From: Pollenia angustigena | Lineage: Eukaryota; Arthropoda; Insecta; Diptera; Polleniidae | Direction of reading: 5' to 3' | Length of the DNA stretch: 64,000 nt | Assembly (NCBI GenBank): GCA_930367215.1 | Contig: OV884058.1 | Coordinates: 102,137,802-102,201,801, forward strand | In this document: positions 1 through 10,824 of the stretch, piece by piece | How the letters are laid out: every line of letters starts with the position of its first letter | Position numbering within the stretch: the first letter of the stretch is position 1 | Notes under the pieces: model-generated | Told to the model about the DNA's origin: nothing | The model's input: the letters and a program-made list of their open reading frames with translations, nothing else | Databases searched by the model: none | Position numbers and translations under genes: made by a program

Positions 1-1280
1 GAATTTTCTTACAATTTAGTATTCAATTTGGTCCATCGCTTTAGAGACTTAAACATCCTTCAGAAGATTTAGACATAAAATAAATGCATCTGCTAACAGT
101 TTTCGAATAGAGCAGGTTTTGGAAAGCCGTTCTACATTTAAAGTTTTCCTTAAAGTTAAGTTGGTTGCCATGTTTTACTCTCTCTCCTTATCAATTATAT
201 AATATTAAAAAACTTTTTTATATAGTTTTTACTGACACTTATCGGATTTCATTAGCGATTGTGACTTGAATTCCCAAGAGAGGGATTTTATACATCGCAA
301 TCTCAAGACTCTTGGTGACTTCAATTCGCAAGAGTGAACTGATGAATATAGACTCAACTAAACGTCAAAGAAATAATAAAGTAATGAATTAATTTAATTA
401 AATGTTTTCTTTTTATTTGCATAAAAACAATTTTTATTAAATAAATTAAATTTAAAATTTTCTTTGGTCTTGTTTGTATTGTCTGTCCATATACATACAT
501 ACATATATATGTATGTAGTTTTCTTATGCGCTGGCAATTTCAATTAACAGCTAGCTGATCTACTTACATATATTGATTCGTGAAAAATTAAACGAAGTAC
601 GCCTTTATTTATAGGGCTGCCAGATTTGACGATTTCTCGTCATTTTGAGGATTTTTTGTTCCGAAATAAGCAAAGTCCCGATTGGCTGATTTTTTTCTAA
701 AAAGTGACGATTTTTTTAGTCTTCAAAGTCTAAATAAAACATTAAATTTTCTGACTCGTTCGTTTTTTATTCTTGGAATGCTTAACAGCCGTACCTAAAC
801 AAGAGCGAAAGGCGAACTATTTCTTTCGCTTAGCTTTTACGCTAATATGCCATACCAAAGCAAGAGCGTCAACGTTGTGTCACGAACAGTATTGATAGCT
901 TTCTTATTTAATAAAACCCACAAATTATAATTAAAAATAGAGATAAAAACGCTAGACTGACCAAAAAATAGCTAAATTGCCATTATTAATTAATAATAGC
1001 GATAAACTCACTATTACACTAGCTGTCAAAATCGGTCGCTCTATTCAAAAACTAGAAAACGCAAGGCTTAAGAAAATCTTTAAATGATTTTTTTCAGTTT
1101 ATTTTTCTTGTAAGCTAATAAGACCTAATGATGTTGATGTAAATAAAACAATTTTATTACATTTCACCCGACTTTGGTGACTTTTTCAAGGGTCGTCTAT
1201 TTAAATAAAAATAATAAAAGGATAACATTATTACAAAAAATATTTTTTCACAACAAGCAAACACAACTTACAAAAAATAT
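1..1280. other. AT-rich DNA without a recognisable gene
   Basis: No open frame here looks coding. A CATA/GTAT microsatellite lies near 495-518. A sequence resembling a hAT terminus (GGGCTGCCAGAT, from about 614) is followed by GACGATTT-type subterminal words. The stretch around 840-1070 resembles 61425-61800 in several short blocks (for example a block ending AATAGCG), so both are probably decayed copies of one repeat family. Confidence 0.6.
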
Positions 1281-1501
1281 ATAATCCCCTCTATTACTAA
1301 ACTCGTTGTCGACGGCGTCGTTAATTTTTAGCTCACGTCGCATTTAGTCGACGCCGACGTCAACTCGACATTAAATCGGTATTAATTTGCATGTATGTAT
1401 ATGTTGATGTCGACATGTTATCGATATTTAAAAAAAAAACTATTGCTCATCCCTATGTATTTTGACAGTAAATTAATTTATTTTTTAAATTTTCGTGTAA
1501 A

Positions 1502-1719
1502 ATGTTATTTTTGTTTGACTCTGAAAGTAGTGATGAAGAAAATAAAGAAATGCTAAGGCTTCAGAGGAAAGTTATAAGACAAAGATCATCCATTTTCAAA
1601 TTGCCGGACAACACGTGAGTAATAAAACAATTTGGTTTGTATTTGTGAAAATTCATACGAACAATTTGTAAATTTGTTTTTTATATAGATTCATTGAGTA
1701 TTTTCGATTAAGCATTTAA
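1502..1719 (+). pseudogene. Harbinger transposase, 5' fragment with intron
   Basis: The ATG at 1502 opens a frame with an acidic N-terminus (MLFLFDSESSDEEN) that runs to 1614. A GTGAGT donor at 1615 and a TATATAG acceptor ending at 1688 bound a 74-bp intron. Joined, the reading gives LPDNTFIEYFRLS, which matches the N-terminal segment of insect PIF/Harbinger (HARBI1-like) nucleases, where the peptide precedes the helix-rich domain. The frame then stops at 1717-1719 and the catalytic DDE domain is absent, so no active nuclease can be made. The intact splice sites suggest that the loss was by internal deletion rather than slow decay. Assignment rests on the motif and on the Myb-like partner next to it. 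Confidence 0.65.
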
Positions 1720-1827
1720 GTTTGTTTTGAAAAAAATTGAGCCGTCAATGAGGAGTATAACTCGCTCATCATCAATCTCCAACACAATCAAATTGGCAAC
1801 CATTGGAAATGGTCGAAATTTAAAAAT

Positions 1828-2055
1828 TTATAATTTTAAAAAATTTTCTAGCCAAACCTTTTGCCAACCCTCGCTGTCTCTAATTGGTGGTCCCATTGAA
1901 TTTAATTTTGTTGTTATTTCCTCCCATTCTTTTTTGAAATTGTTAGGAGTTGAGCTGCGTTGAAATCCTTTTGCCAAACTGGGCTTATTTTCAAGTTCAG
2001 CAATAAGGGTTTCAAATTGTTTTAAAATTGTTACTTTAATTTTTTTTCCATTTAA
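1828..2055 (-). pseudogene. Harbinger Myb/SANT-like accessory protein fragment
   Basis: Read on the minus strand, the segment encodes a helical peptide including NFKKEWEEITTKLNS and then GWQKVW. This is the Myb/SANT-like signature of the DNA-binding partner that helps Harbinger transposase reach the nucleus and its ends. The ATG near 2055 is one base out of frame with the body because of an A-run, and the frame ends at a TAA (1828-1830) soon after GWQKVW, cutting the basic tail. It lies tail-to-tail with the transposase fragment, as expected for this superfamily. Confidence 0.65.
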
Positions 2056-2768
2056 ATATTATTCATATATTTTTTTTTTAAATATATTGTAAAAACTTTG
2101 TCACAATTTTACTAGACGACGGTAAAAACTTTGTCGACAAAATCAAAACCAATTCGTGTCAATAGTTATCGGTTATCGTAAATATTGACGGCGGTAATGC
2201 AATGACTGCGGTGTCGACGTCATTTAAGTCGACATTGGCTTTAGCAATAAGGGGGATTATTTTACATAAAAAACGTCGACAGGTTTTTAATAAAATTAAA
2301 TTGCACAAACACATTTAACAAAAAACAGTAAAGCACAACTTAAAGTTAAAAGCACAGAATTAATTATATTGCGGTTCTATAACAGGCACTAATGTTGTCA
2401 ACATCTTCATTGCGGTTCATTGTTTTCATTCGCTCGTATCGTGAATAAAAGTTCCTTGGAAGTGAGATGTAGAAATCATGTGTTGCGATAATGCACTTGT
2501 TTCTCTTCTCTTTAATATATCATAAGGGTGAATATCTACATGAGTCTCAAACGATTCTTGATATGAAAGACTCGTTAGATAATCCTTATCTACGTCTTAA
2601 ACGCTTCCCACAACGATTGAAGAAGCGTTTTTCGCTGTGCTATGAAATAATCTCAGCTGTTTTACAGTTTTTCCCGTGTGAGGAATGTTCTACGATTTAA
2701 AAATGTGGTCATCGACGATCAAAGACGTCCCAGTATCTCTTACACGATCACGCTAGCTGGGTATGAAG

Positions 2769-3464
2769 TAGTCCTGGGATACTATCGATATTTTCTACTA
2801 TCGATATTTATCGATAGTTCAGATTTTACTATCGATGTATCGATATTACTATCGACTGAATGGTTGTACTTGTGCAGGAAAACTTTAATTGTTTTTTTAT
2901 AAGGCTACAGTTCGTTGTTTTTATCACTTAATTGAATGTATGAGACGTATGTATATACGCACGTTATTTTAGATGGAAGTTTTTTAAAAATTGATAAGTA
3001 CCTTTCTGGAGGAACCGAAGTAATAGGGACTATAAGATATTCCATTGCAACTTTAAAAAATTTTCTAAATTCTAAACCCAAAAAGGTAATAAATCTAGCG
3101 GACTTATCCTCTAATGGTCGTTCATTGTTTTGTCCTATGCTTGCAATTGCATTTGGATTTGCATTTTTTTTACAACATCACAAAAATATTTGACATTTCA
3201 ATCAATAAAAAGCACTGCTAAGCAATCCATACCACTTGCCATTCTTGCTGTTTGTTTGTATTCATTGCTGTAGTTCAGCGCGAATTAATAATAGCAAGTA
3301 AAAATTTGCGGCAATGAACTGTGTGTGTATAGCTGCTGTTAGATGTCTTCATAGCTGTATTTTAAATAATAAAAATATCGATATTTATATTTTTCCTATC
3401 GATATTTTCGATATTTGAAGACTATCGATCATATCGATAGTCTATCGATAGTTTCCCAGCACTA
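2769..3464. mobile_element. Non-autonomous hAT element (ATCGAT-rich)
   Basis: The terminal repeats TAGTCCTGGGATACTATCGA and, inverted, TAGTGCTGGGAAACTATCGA are flanked by a perfect 8-bp target duplication GTATGAAG (2761-2768 and 3465-3472), diagnostic of hAT transposition. Subterminal zones are packed with ATCGAT words, probable transposase-binding repeats. The 696-bp interior has no transposase-like frame, so it must be mobilised in trans. Confidence 0.88.
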
Positions 3465-3540
3465 GTATGAAGTAATTATGTTTTTGTTTGAATGTTTTTT
3501 TTTTATAAAAATCAACAAAAATTCAAAAAAAATAATTAAA

Positions 3541-3655
3541 TTTTAAGTTGTCCGATTTTTTTGGACGATTTTTCGAAACGTGGAAGACAATTTTCTTAAT
3601 TTTTCTGAGGAAATTGACGATTTCCTCACAAATTTATCCGGCAGCACCTGAAAAC
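3541..3655. repeat. Possible hAT terminus with GACGATTT repeats
   Basis: The stretch ends with the inverse of GTGCTGCCGGAT and carries several TTGACGATTT/GGACGATTTT words. These mirror the words at 614-720 in inverted orientation. The two might be the ends of one old hAT element enclosing 614-3651, but no target duplication supports this. Confidence 0.3.
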
Positions 3656-3777
3656 ACATGTTTTACTCTTCGAATGCAACTTCGAAATAGGACAGATCGC
3701 AAGCAAAAAAAAAGTTAGGCGGTTTCCAGCTCACATACGTTTTGACAATCAGGTAAGTGTCAGAATGCAGTAAAAAT

Positions 3778-3990
3778 ACCGAGACAAGATTGGAAAATCG
3801 AAATTAATATAAATTAAAAACAAAGTTAACATTACTTCGATTAAACGGACTATATTATGAGTATGTATTTAATTAAGGCTTTAAGCTTATAATATAGCCC
3901 GTTAAACCGAAGTAGTGTATACTTTGCTTATATGTAGTTTATAATCATTTTGTTGTCTTTATCTCGTCTCGGACTTTTCCATTCGGATTT
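3778..3990. repeat. Fold-back repeat, about 210 bp
   Basis: ACTTCGATTAAACGGACTAT near 3833 and its near-perfect inverse near 3895-3915 form a long hairpin. The outer words CCGAGACAAGAT and, inverted, CCGAGACGAGAT extend the arms. A MITE is the likeliest explanation; superfamily unknown. Confidence 0.6.
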
Positions 3991-4118
3991 TAGATCTTCT
4001 TAAATTATTTAGTTTATTTTCCTATTTTAAAAATTCATAGATTTGTAGCAACATTTGTATAATTTTATTGTTTTGTAAAAATATAAAGCGAATTTATTAA
4101 AAGACCAAAAAAATTTAT

Positions 4119-4575
4119 TTATATAGTTTGCGACGAAAAAGCAGCAAAGCTGCGCAAAAATTCGGAAAGTTTGCAAAAATCGCGGAAATTCGCGAAAATT
4201 TTTAATATTTCAAACAAGCCATTAAATAGATTAAAGGTGCCTAAAACTATAAGGAATGACGAAAATTCGGTAAAAATTGTTAAATTAGCGGAAATTCGCA
4301 AAACTTTGCAAACATGGGCATGATAACAACGATTAATATTTATTAAAAATCGTTAAAGCTGTAAAGAACCATAAATATAAGAGGAAAAAACGCTTCTATC
4401 GCGAACATGGCTAAAATTCGCAAAAAATTACAAAATTGGAAACAACCCCTAAAAATTATTTGAATTCAATAAATGGGTTTTAAAAAATAAAATGTCGGAA
4501 AATAGCATAAAAAGTTTGCAAAAATCACAAAAATTCGCGAAATTTTTCAATATTTTAAACAAGCCATAAAATGTA
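4119..4575. repeat. Degenerate direct repeats of AAATTCGC-type words
   Basis: Two related segments (about 4163-4228 and 4500-4572) share GTTTGCAAAAATC, AAATTCGCGAAA and AAACAAGCCAT in the same order, separated by further GGAAATTCGC words. The origin is unknown and there is no coding sign. Confidence 0.5.
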
Positions 4576-5786
4576 TATAATAATAAATTGCTGTTGTTGC
4601 ATATTTGCTGAAAAAGTGAGGAGAAGACTTTTGCGAGTTTGCAGCAACCCGCTGCCAGAGACATGCAAAAAATTCTATTTTAACAATTTTATTTACTTTC
4701 ATCTATGCAAAAAATCTAACTGTTGAAAAAATAAAATAAAAAATTAAGCTTTTCAAAACTATTTGTATTTCCAATAAAAAAACAAGAGCTGTAAGCTGCT
4801 TGGTTTGTTTTCAATAAAAATCCGATAATATTGGTTTCTGTGACACCTAAAACCGACACTAATTTAAGTTCGAACAAAAAACCGACAACATTGGATTTCA
4901 TGACACCAACGTATTTTTTTGTCGGTTTCAAATCCAATTCCAATAAAATTGGTTTCTATGACAGCCCTGAATATAAATTATTTTTTTTTTTAATTTTGTT
5001 TATCTTTTTAATTACAAATTTTAAAGAAATTCCTTCAGGTATGTTAATTTTTCTATTGTCTTATCTGAAAACTGATTAAAATGTAGTCAGTTTATTAAAT
5101 AATAAAATTTTTTTTTTTTTTGAAAAGACAAACAAATGTTTACATGTAAATTATTTGTTACATTCGTAAATACTGGTAAACAAAAACAATTTTATAAATA
5201 ATTACATTCGCGTAATAATTGAATATTCATCTAACGTTTTTGATTTGTATTATAAAGAATTTTTTAATTATGGAAAAATTGTGACGAAATATCACATATT
5301 TTCTCTAAAATGAAGATGTTTAATAGAATGGAATTATTTAGGTTTAAAGAAATTGAAAAATTTTCGGAAATCAAGTTTCAAAATCTGATTGAAAATTTAT
5401 AACAAAGAATTAGGCGGGATATTGCCGGGCATCTACCTCAAAAAATACAATATACATATCAGTGATAGAAAATTGAGATGGTACTGACCAACAAGCAAAA
5501 GAGTACTTAATTCAAAATGTTGGTACTTTTTCTAAAACCTAACTTTTTATTGAAAATTATGCTTAAAAAAAACAAAACAAAAAAAAAAAAAAAAAAAACT
5601 TAAGTCATTTCGATACTTTCAAGAAATTTATTAATTTTTGCCCATTGGAAGCAGCCTCCGTTTTTTGCAAAGTTTTAAAGCATCTTCTTATTTTCATTCT
5701 CAATTTCCGAACAAAAATTTTATTACGTTTTTTCTAGTGGTGTTGAAAATATGTTTGTTTACTATTGGTGATTAAAAACAGTAAAT
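4576..5786. other. No gene seen; short tandem motif
   Basis: Around 4820-4960 a phrase of about 80 bp (CCGATAATATTGGTTTCTGT and variants with CATGACACC) repeats loosely. The rest is A/T-rich with T- and A-runs at 5108-5122 and 5573-5600. No frame here looks like protein. Confidence 0.5.
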
Positions 5787-6175
5787 ACATCCCAGTGACT
5801 AATATTCCGAGTACTCAGAATTGTAAGTGGAATTGTAACACAGAGTATGCTTTCACTTACTTCATATTGTACAATGTACATGAAACAGTACTACAGGCAG
5901 AGAGGAAGTAAGCTAATCGTGGTATAGAATTGAGTGTAACACACTTTCTCTGAAATACGTATGCTATAGTTTGTGTGTACGGGGTACTCGGAAGTGTATA
6001 TACGTTTTTCGTTTACTTTCTCGTACACTTTGTGGGTTGATGGTAAGCAATGAATAAGCGGCCATGTTCTATATAAAAGTAAACGAAAAACGTATATACA
6101 CTTCCGAGTACCCCGTACACACAAAGTATAGCATACGTATTTCAGTACGTATAACACACGTCCGTCACTGGGATG
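5787..6175. repeat. Palindromic MITE, CATCCCAGTGAC ends
   Basis: Outer ends ACATCCCAGTGAC and its inverse (6163-6175) enclose a nearly perfect inverted repeat of about 70 bp per arm (about 5955-6022 and 6078-6145). The 111-residue frame across it on the minus strand is the palindrome read through and is not a gene. Confidence 0.75.
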
Positions 6176-6183
6176 TGTACTAT

Positions 6184-6554
6184 GTCCCAATTTCCACAAT
6201 GCAAGTCTTATTGATAAACTTATCACATTTTCTTCTTTGAATCAGCTTCGGCGTTTCCACGAGTCAAGTCTTATTATTTATCTGTTATTCCAGTTGTATG
6301 AATGTATATGTGCGTTTTGACATTTCGCACATACAACACACACAACAAATCACACACGCTACGAAATTAACTTTGTACAACGAAATTAAATATGAAAGAT
6401 AATTGTCAAAATAGACCTGCTGAAAATTACGAATGAGAAAGCAAAACGCATATGACGAGTACAGCAAGCTGAGAACTCGTTTATTTTCCCCTCGTCACTC
6501 TCGCCTACAAAGTAGCAAGATGATCAATAAGACTTGCATTGTGGAAATTGGGAC
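6184..6554. repeat. MITE with GTCCCAATTTCC ends
   Basis: Terminal inverted repeats of about 31 bp start GTCCCAATTTCCACAATGCA at the left and are repeated inverted at 6523-6554. TAT lies on both sides (6181-6183, 6555-6557), consistent with a 3-bp PIF-type duplication. Length is 371 bp with no coding potential. It lies 8 bp from the preceding palindromic MITE. Confidence 0.7.
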
Positions 6555-7124
6555 TATGTTATACTGTTACCGAAACCATGTATGTCAAACGCATTTAAAA
6601 TGACATTAGTGCTTAAATAATATCAGAATTTTTGCATCAAAAACCATGAACGAAAAAACTTAATAAATTGTTTGTTCATGGCACGTAGAAAATGTCTAAA
6701 AAAAGCAACGCGGGATTTCTTAGAAAGGAAGCATAACAAGAAAGAGTACTTAAACTGACGTGGGGGAACTGTGGTATTTATGAAAAGTAAAAAGTACTAA
6801 AAATAGTACCAAAGTTTCCTGAATTTTCCATCTGATACATATGTATATGTATGCAGGGTTACCGTTCGCCCGACTACAATCCCAATTTGACCCTTTTTTT
6901 AGCGGCCTGCGACTTTTTTAATTTTTACCATGTTTTTTTGTAAAGTTTCTCACAAAAAACATTTAGTTTGCATTAAATTATAAATTTTCTTATTATTTTC
7001 ATCAAACAAAAAAAAAAAAAAAAAAAAAAAAATCGTCAAAACAACGTCTTCATAATTTAAAAGCAATTCACAGATAGATTATTGTTTCTTTGGAAACATT
7101 GTTATTACTTTTTGCAATCTTGTC
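6555..7124. other. AT-rich spacer without gene
   Basis: I see only A/T-rich DNA, an A-run at 7010-7031, and a CAGGGTTACC word near 6855 that resembles a hAT tip without a partner. Confidence 0.5.
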
Positions 7125-7172
7125 ATCTTGTATCGATAATATCGATAGTCTATCGATAGTTTCCCAGCACTA
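7125..7172. repeat. Truncated end of the ATCGAT-rich hAT family
   Basis: The segment repeats the right end of the element at 2769-3464 (TATCGATAGTTTCCCAGCAC) nearly base for base. No matching left end exists upstream, so only a terminus remains. Confidence 0.7.
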
Positions 7173-7207
7173 CTGTAGAATTATAGTTATGCTATGTTCA
7201 TACGACG

Positions 7208-7246
7208 CACACTGGGGATTTTTGTATGGAGGTGAGGAAAAAAGTA
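7208..7246 (+). promoter_or_regulatory. 23-RSS-like left terminus of Transib
   Basis: Heptamer CACACTG (7208-7214), a spacer of exactly 23 bp (7215-7237) and nonamer AAAAAAGTA (7238-7246). The layout is that of a V(D)J 23-recombination signal. The inferred role is binding and cleavage by the transposase; the function itself cannot be seen from sequence. Confidence 0.75.
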
Positions 7247-7261
7247 TATTTTTCAAAAAAT

Positions 7262-7595
7262 ATAATGATTTCATTACAAATTTAGTTTTATTTATATAGT
7301 AATACACAAAAGTAATCAAAATAAAGAAAGTTAGAGAAATATATATCGTTACCTACAATGTAAAAAGCCCTAACTAACAAAAAAAATGTAAATGATTTTT
7401 TTAATTCATTATTTATTTTAAATATATTTTTAATTTCATCACAAACTTGGTTTTATTTATATAGTTATATACAAAAGTAATCAAAATAAAGAAAGCTAGA
7501 CAAATGTATATCGTTACCTACAATGTAAAAAGCCCTAACTAACAAAAAATTTAAATGATTTTTTTAATTTTTAATTTATTATTTATTTTAAATCT
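7262..7595. repeat. 165-bp tandem duplication in the Transib 3' flank
   Basis: Two consecutive copies share TTTATATAGT, CAAAATAAAGAAAG and CCTACAATGTAAAAAGCCCT with a period of about 165 bp. They lie between the left terminus and the transposase stop codon and would be 3'-untranslated sequence. Confidence 0.8.
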
Positions 7596-7608
7596 ACTTT
7601 TTAATTTA

Positions 7609-9468
7609 TTATTCTAAAAGAGCCTTAACTTCGTCGCTTATATCACTATGCTTTTTCTGGCTAAATGAAGGAGTCAAGTGTGAGATCATGGGATCTGATG
7701 TTACCATCATTCGGTGCATAATATCTTCGTTCGTGGCAATTCGACTGCATTTTCTGGAGTGTCTAAGGCGATATTTTTTATAGTCTTTGTTACGACTTTC
7801 CTGAGCCTCTTCGGATTATAAGCCTACAGGAAAAATACACTTTTCAATTATATATTTTCCATGAATCAGAATTTTGTGGAGTGTTGGTGGCATATTGTAC
7901 CACTCGTACAGTGCAACAAACTTTTTTGCCGTCTCCAGACAATAATCACCAAATTTTTTCGGATCTAGTGCCTCGGTAATGGTTATAGCTTCGAGAATTG
8001 TTGAAAACCTCTTGATTATGTCTTCATCTAGACCCGTGATTTCGGAAATTAAAGCAGGATTAGCAAAGAATCTTCGTGACGTATTTCCTGAATTTGTCGT
8101 ACCAGAGCCTTGTTTAACAGTATCAACCTGTATTCCAATTTTCTCTTTAATTTCACGCTTTATCAAACATTTTCGGGCTTCTCTTATCGGACGAGTATTT
8201 GAGTCGACTCTTCCACGTTTAAATTCAAGATTGTAAGCTACATGCAAAAGACACTCCATCAGCTTAATACGCGCATGAACTGGTGACATACCAAATTGCA
8301 GTGCTTGTTCATTTACGGGCATAGCTTGAACTTCTTCGATTTTATTCATCTTGGATGTTGTTGCTCCACAAATAAAACAAGAAGATGCTGCTGGTGTCTC
8401 TGTTACTGATTGTGCTGTCTTGCCGTCAATCATTGTAAAATATAATTCATGTTTAACTTTAAAGTTACGATTATTTACTGTTAACTCAAATTCTTTTAGT
8501 TGAGATATCTCCTCATCGACTCTTCTCTTTTCTTCTCGTATAACTTGAGGTGTCTCTTTAACGTACGCAAACTGTAGTGTTCTACAATATTGTGTGGAAG
8601 AAGGTTTATTGTTGTTCCATACTAATTTATTTATGTCATCACTCAATGATAATTTTAGTGGTACAACTGATGTCATATATAAATGAGAGTCAGAAATTTG
8701 ATCATCTGAAAACCTCTGTTGGTATTCGCTTTGACCAGATGCCCCATCACATCCCCATTTATAGTACATTGTTAGATTTCCGCTTTCAATATTATTTATT
8801 TCCTTTACTGATTTGGTCTCTAGGACTCTTTTAGCAGTATGATCCAACAGATTTTGCAGAGGCACACTGCCTGAACTTTCAGTGATAGAAATTTCTAGAG
8901 GATAACTGTTAGTTTTTTCTTTCGTGAGTTGTTTGTATGGTACGAGTATGTTATATCCTTCATTTTGTAACCAATGCATTAGATACTCGTATTTTTCTTT
9001 TGTAAGTTCAAGCTTTGTAAACATCCCCAAAGTTTTTAATGTACAAATTTTGTGGTTGGTTTTTGAAATATTAGAAGAAAAATCAATTACTTCTTGAGGA
9101 AACATAGAACGTACTTCATCCCTTTTGTATCGTTTGGCGCGATCACAGCACTCCTCAAACGATTTGCGGGGCCGACCAAGTGCAGAACTGGTAGAACATT
9201 CAGCCTCAGTAAACTTAATTGTAAATGTGCCTTCAAGCCAATTTACATTCTTTTTTTCAAATCGCGACTTCGTACGGTTAGAATCCTGCCATCTTTGTTT
9301 GAAGTTATAGTAAAAGTGTTTATATATTGTATCCAAAATTTCACATGCTCTAGTATCGTTTAAGCCAACGTGCAATTGTTGCAAAAACTGTTTTAATTTT
9401 GTTCTGTCTTTGTCAAATTCCAGAAGCTTCGAGCATAAAACCCCATGAGAAATAGAAAAACTTTCCAT
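7609..9468 (-). pseudogene. Transib transposase (RAG1-like), one internal stop
   Basis: This gene would encode the DDE recombinase that nicks and hairpins DNA at the element ends. From the ATG at 9468, 550 codons run to a TAA at 7816-7818. The same frame then continues for 68 codons to a second TAA at 7609-7611. Visible RAG1/Transib landmarks: first catalytic Asp in KWGCDGASGQSEY (D241), second in YFTMIDGKTAQ (D348), a zinc pair in SSCFICGAT (C364, C367) and a second pair in LHKILIHG (H531, H536). The spacings equal those of RAG1 zinc ligands C727/C730 and H937/H942. The third acidic residue lies in SEEAQESRNKD, directly after the stop, so the upstream product lacks it. A single C-to-T change of a Gln codon would explain the break. 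The N-terminus could start in an unrecognised upstream exon. Confidence 0.88.
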
Positions 9469-10824
9469 TGCCGTAAAACTCTTGGTCCTTAGTTTCAGTT
9501 ATAATTAAATAATTTCGCGTTCGCCAGCACTTGTTGAATGACAAAAATCGATCAGTGAACACCTATAAATACTACGTAAGTTTCAACATTTTACTGAAAG
9601 GTACTTATGAATTCGCGCATCTTTTAAGGGAGTCTATATACCTGTTTCGTGTGCGTTTAAAATTTTTCGAAACGTTCTAAAACATGACCACTCATAAATG
9701 TGGGTGCAATTTGTGTAAAAAAATCATGTAGGTAGCCAACGAAAAAAACCCAAATAATTAAAAAAGTGCACTTACCTTTTTTCCTTTCAATTTTCCACGC
9801 ACATTTATTACCGCTTATTACTTTGCTACCGCAATCCTAAAAATCAAATAACCTTTTGTTTATTGCTTTTTTGCTTTTAATTCTGAGAATCATAAAAAAA
9901 GTCATAAATGTTTTTGCAAAGAATTTTGTGCATATCTCTAGCAAATTTTTGAAATGCATACCTTCACTTAATTGTGAATAAAAGGGAAACGCGTTCATCG
10001 ATTTTCATGATTTATGTCTCATTTTTTTCATAGGTTATGCGACTTTACGTGAAAGTAATAAAACTTGAAACTTTTTTTTACTGTTTTGGATTTTTTATGA
10101 ATTAAAAATAAAAAATTTAAATTTTTTGGGCAAAAAATATTTTTTTTCTTCATACATTTATTTATAACTGCGAAACTGTTGCTTATGTAGCAAAATGTTA
10201 TATAAACAGATGAAAGTAATTGTAATTCTTGATTTTTCTAAATTTTTTTCAGCAAAATCCGACTAGTGGTTCTCGAGTTATGTTAAACAAAAGAGCCTTA
10301 TCAGAATTGAGTCCCGAATCAATCAGCTGAAAAATGTTGTACTGTGTAATGCAAAAACTTGAGAGGTGGCACCTGGTGGCACTTGAAATTGATTAATAAT
10401 GTTAAAACAGATATAAGACAATGTATTCGGTGTGATTTCAAACTGAGGAAAAGTAAAGAAAAAATTCCAGGTCCAAATGTTTGGAGAAAAATGGGATTTT
10501 TGTTATATGTCCATAAAAATACAAAAAAAAAAAAAACTTAAGTCTCTGCAGATTTTTTTTTCAATTTTAGTATACTGAAATATACTACTTTAAATAGAAA
10601 AAAAAAAAGAAAAACGTTAGCTCACATAGTAAAATAATATTCGTATTTAAATTCTTAGGTTTAAATTAAGTTGGTTCGGTAAAACACACAAGTTCTGAGT
10701 TTGAGACGGATATAAAAAAAAACTGGCAGTCAGATCGGAGTAAATCTGTTTGATTTGATTGTACCATTTAGTCTAAAATTGCAACATATCACTGCATATT
10801 GCTTGAAGACTATGTTGACAATTT

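Larger units (their letters stand above)
1281..2260. mobile_element. Deleted PIF/Harbinger DNA transposon
   Basis: The ends form an imperfect terminal inverted repeat of about 33 bp: ATAATCCCCTCTATTACTAA at the left and the inverse of a closely similar word ending at 2260. Subterminal GTCGAC/ACGTCG words are dense at both ends. Inside are the start of a transposase gene on the plus strand and a Myb/SANT-like accessory gene on the minus strand, the usual two-gene plan of Harbinger elements. At about 1 kb it is far shorter than an autonomous copy. I could not define a clean 3-bp target duplication. Confidence 0.75.

Noticed and set aside
614..3651. A 3-kb hAT element bounded by GGGCTGCCAGAT and mirrored GTGCTGCCGGAT
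   Set aside because: The tips are similar but no 8-bp duplication exists at the ends; kept only as a possibility.
5891..6226. 111-codon open frame on the minus strand
   Set aside because: It is the two arms of a palindromic MITE read through.
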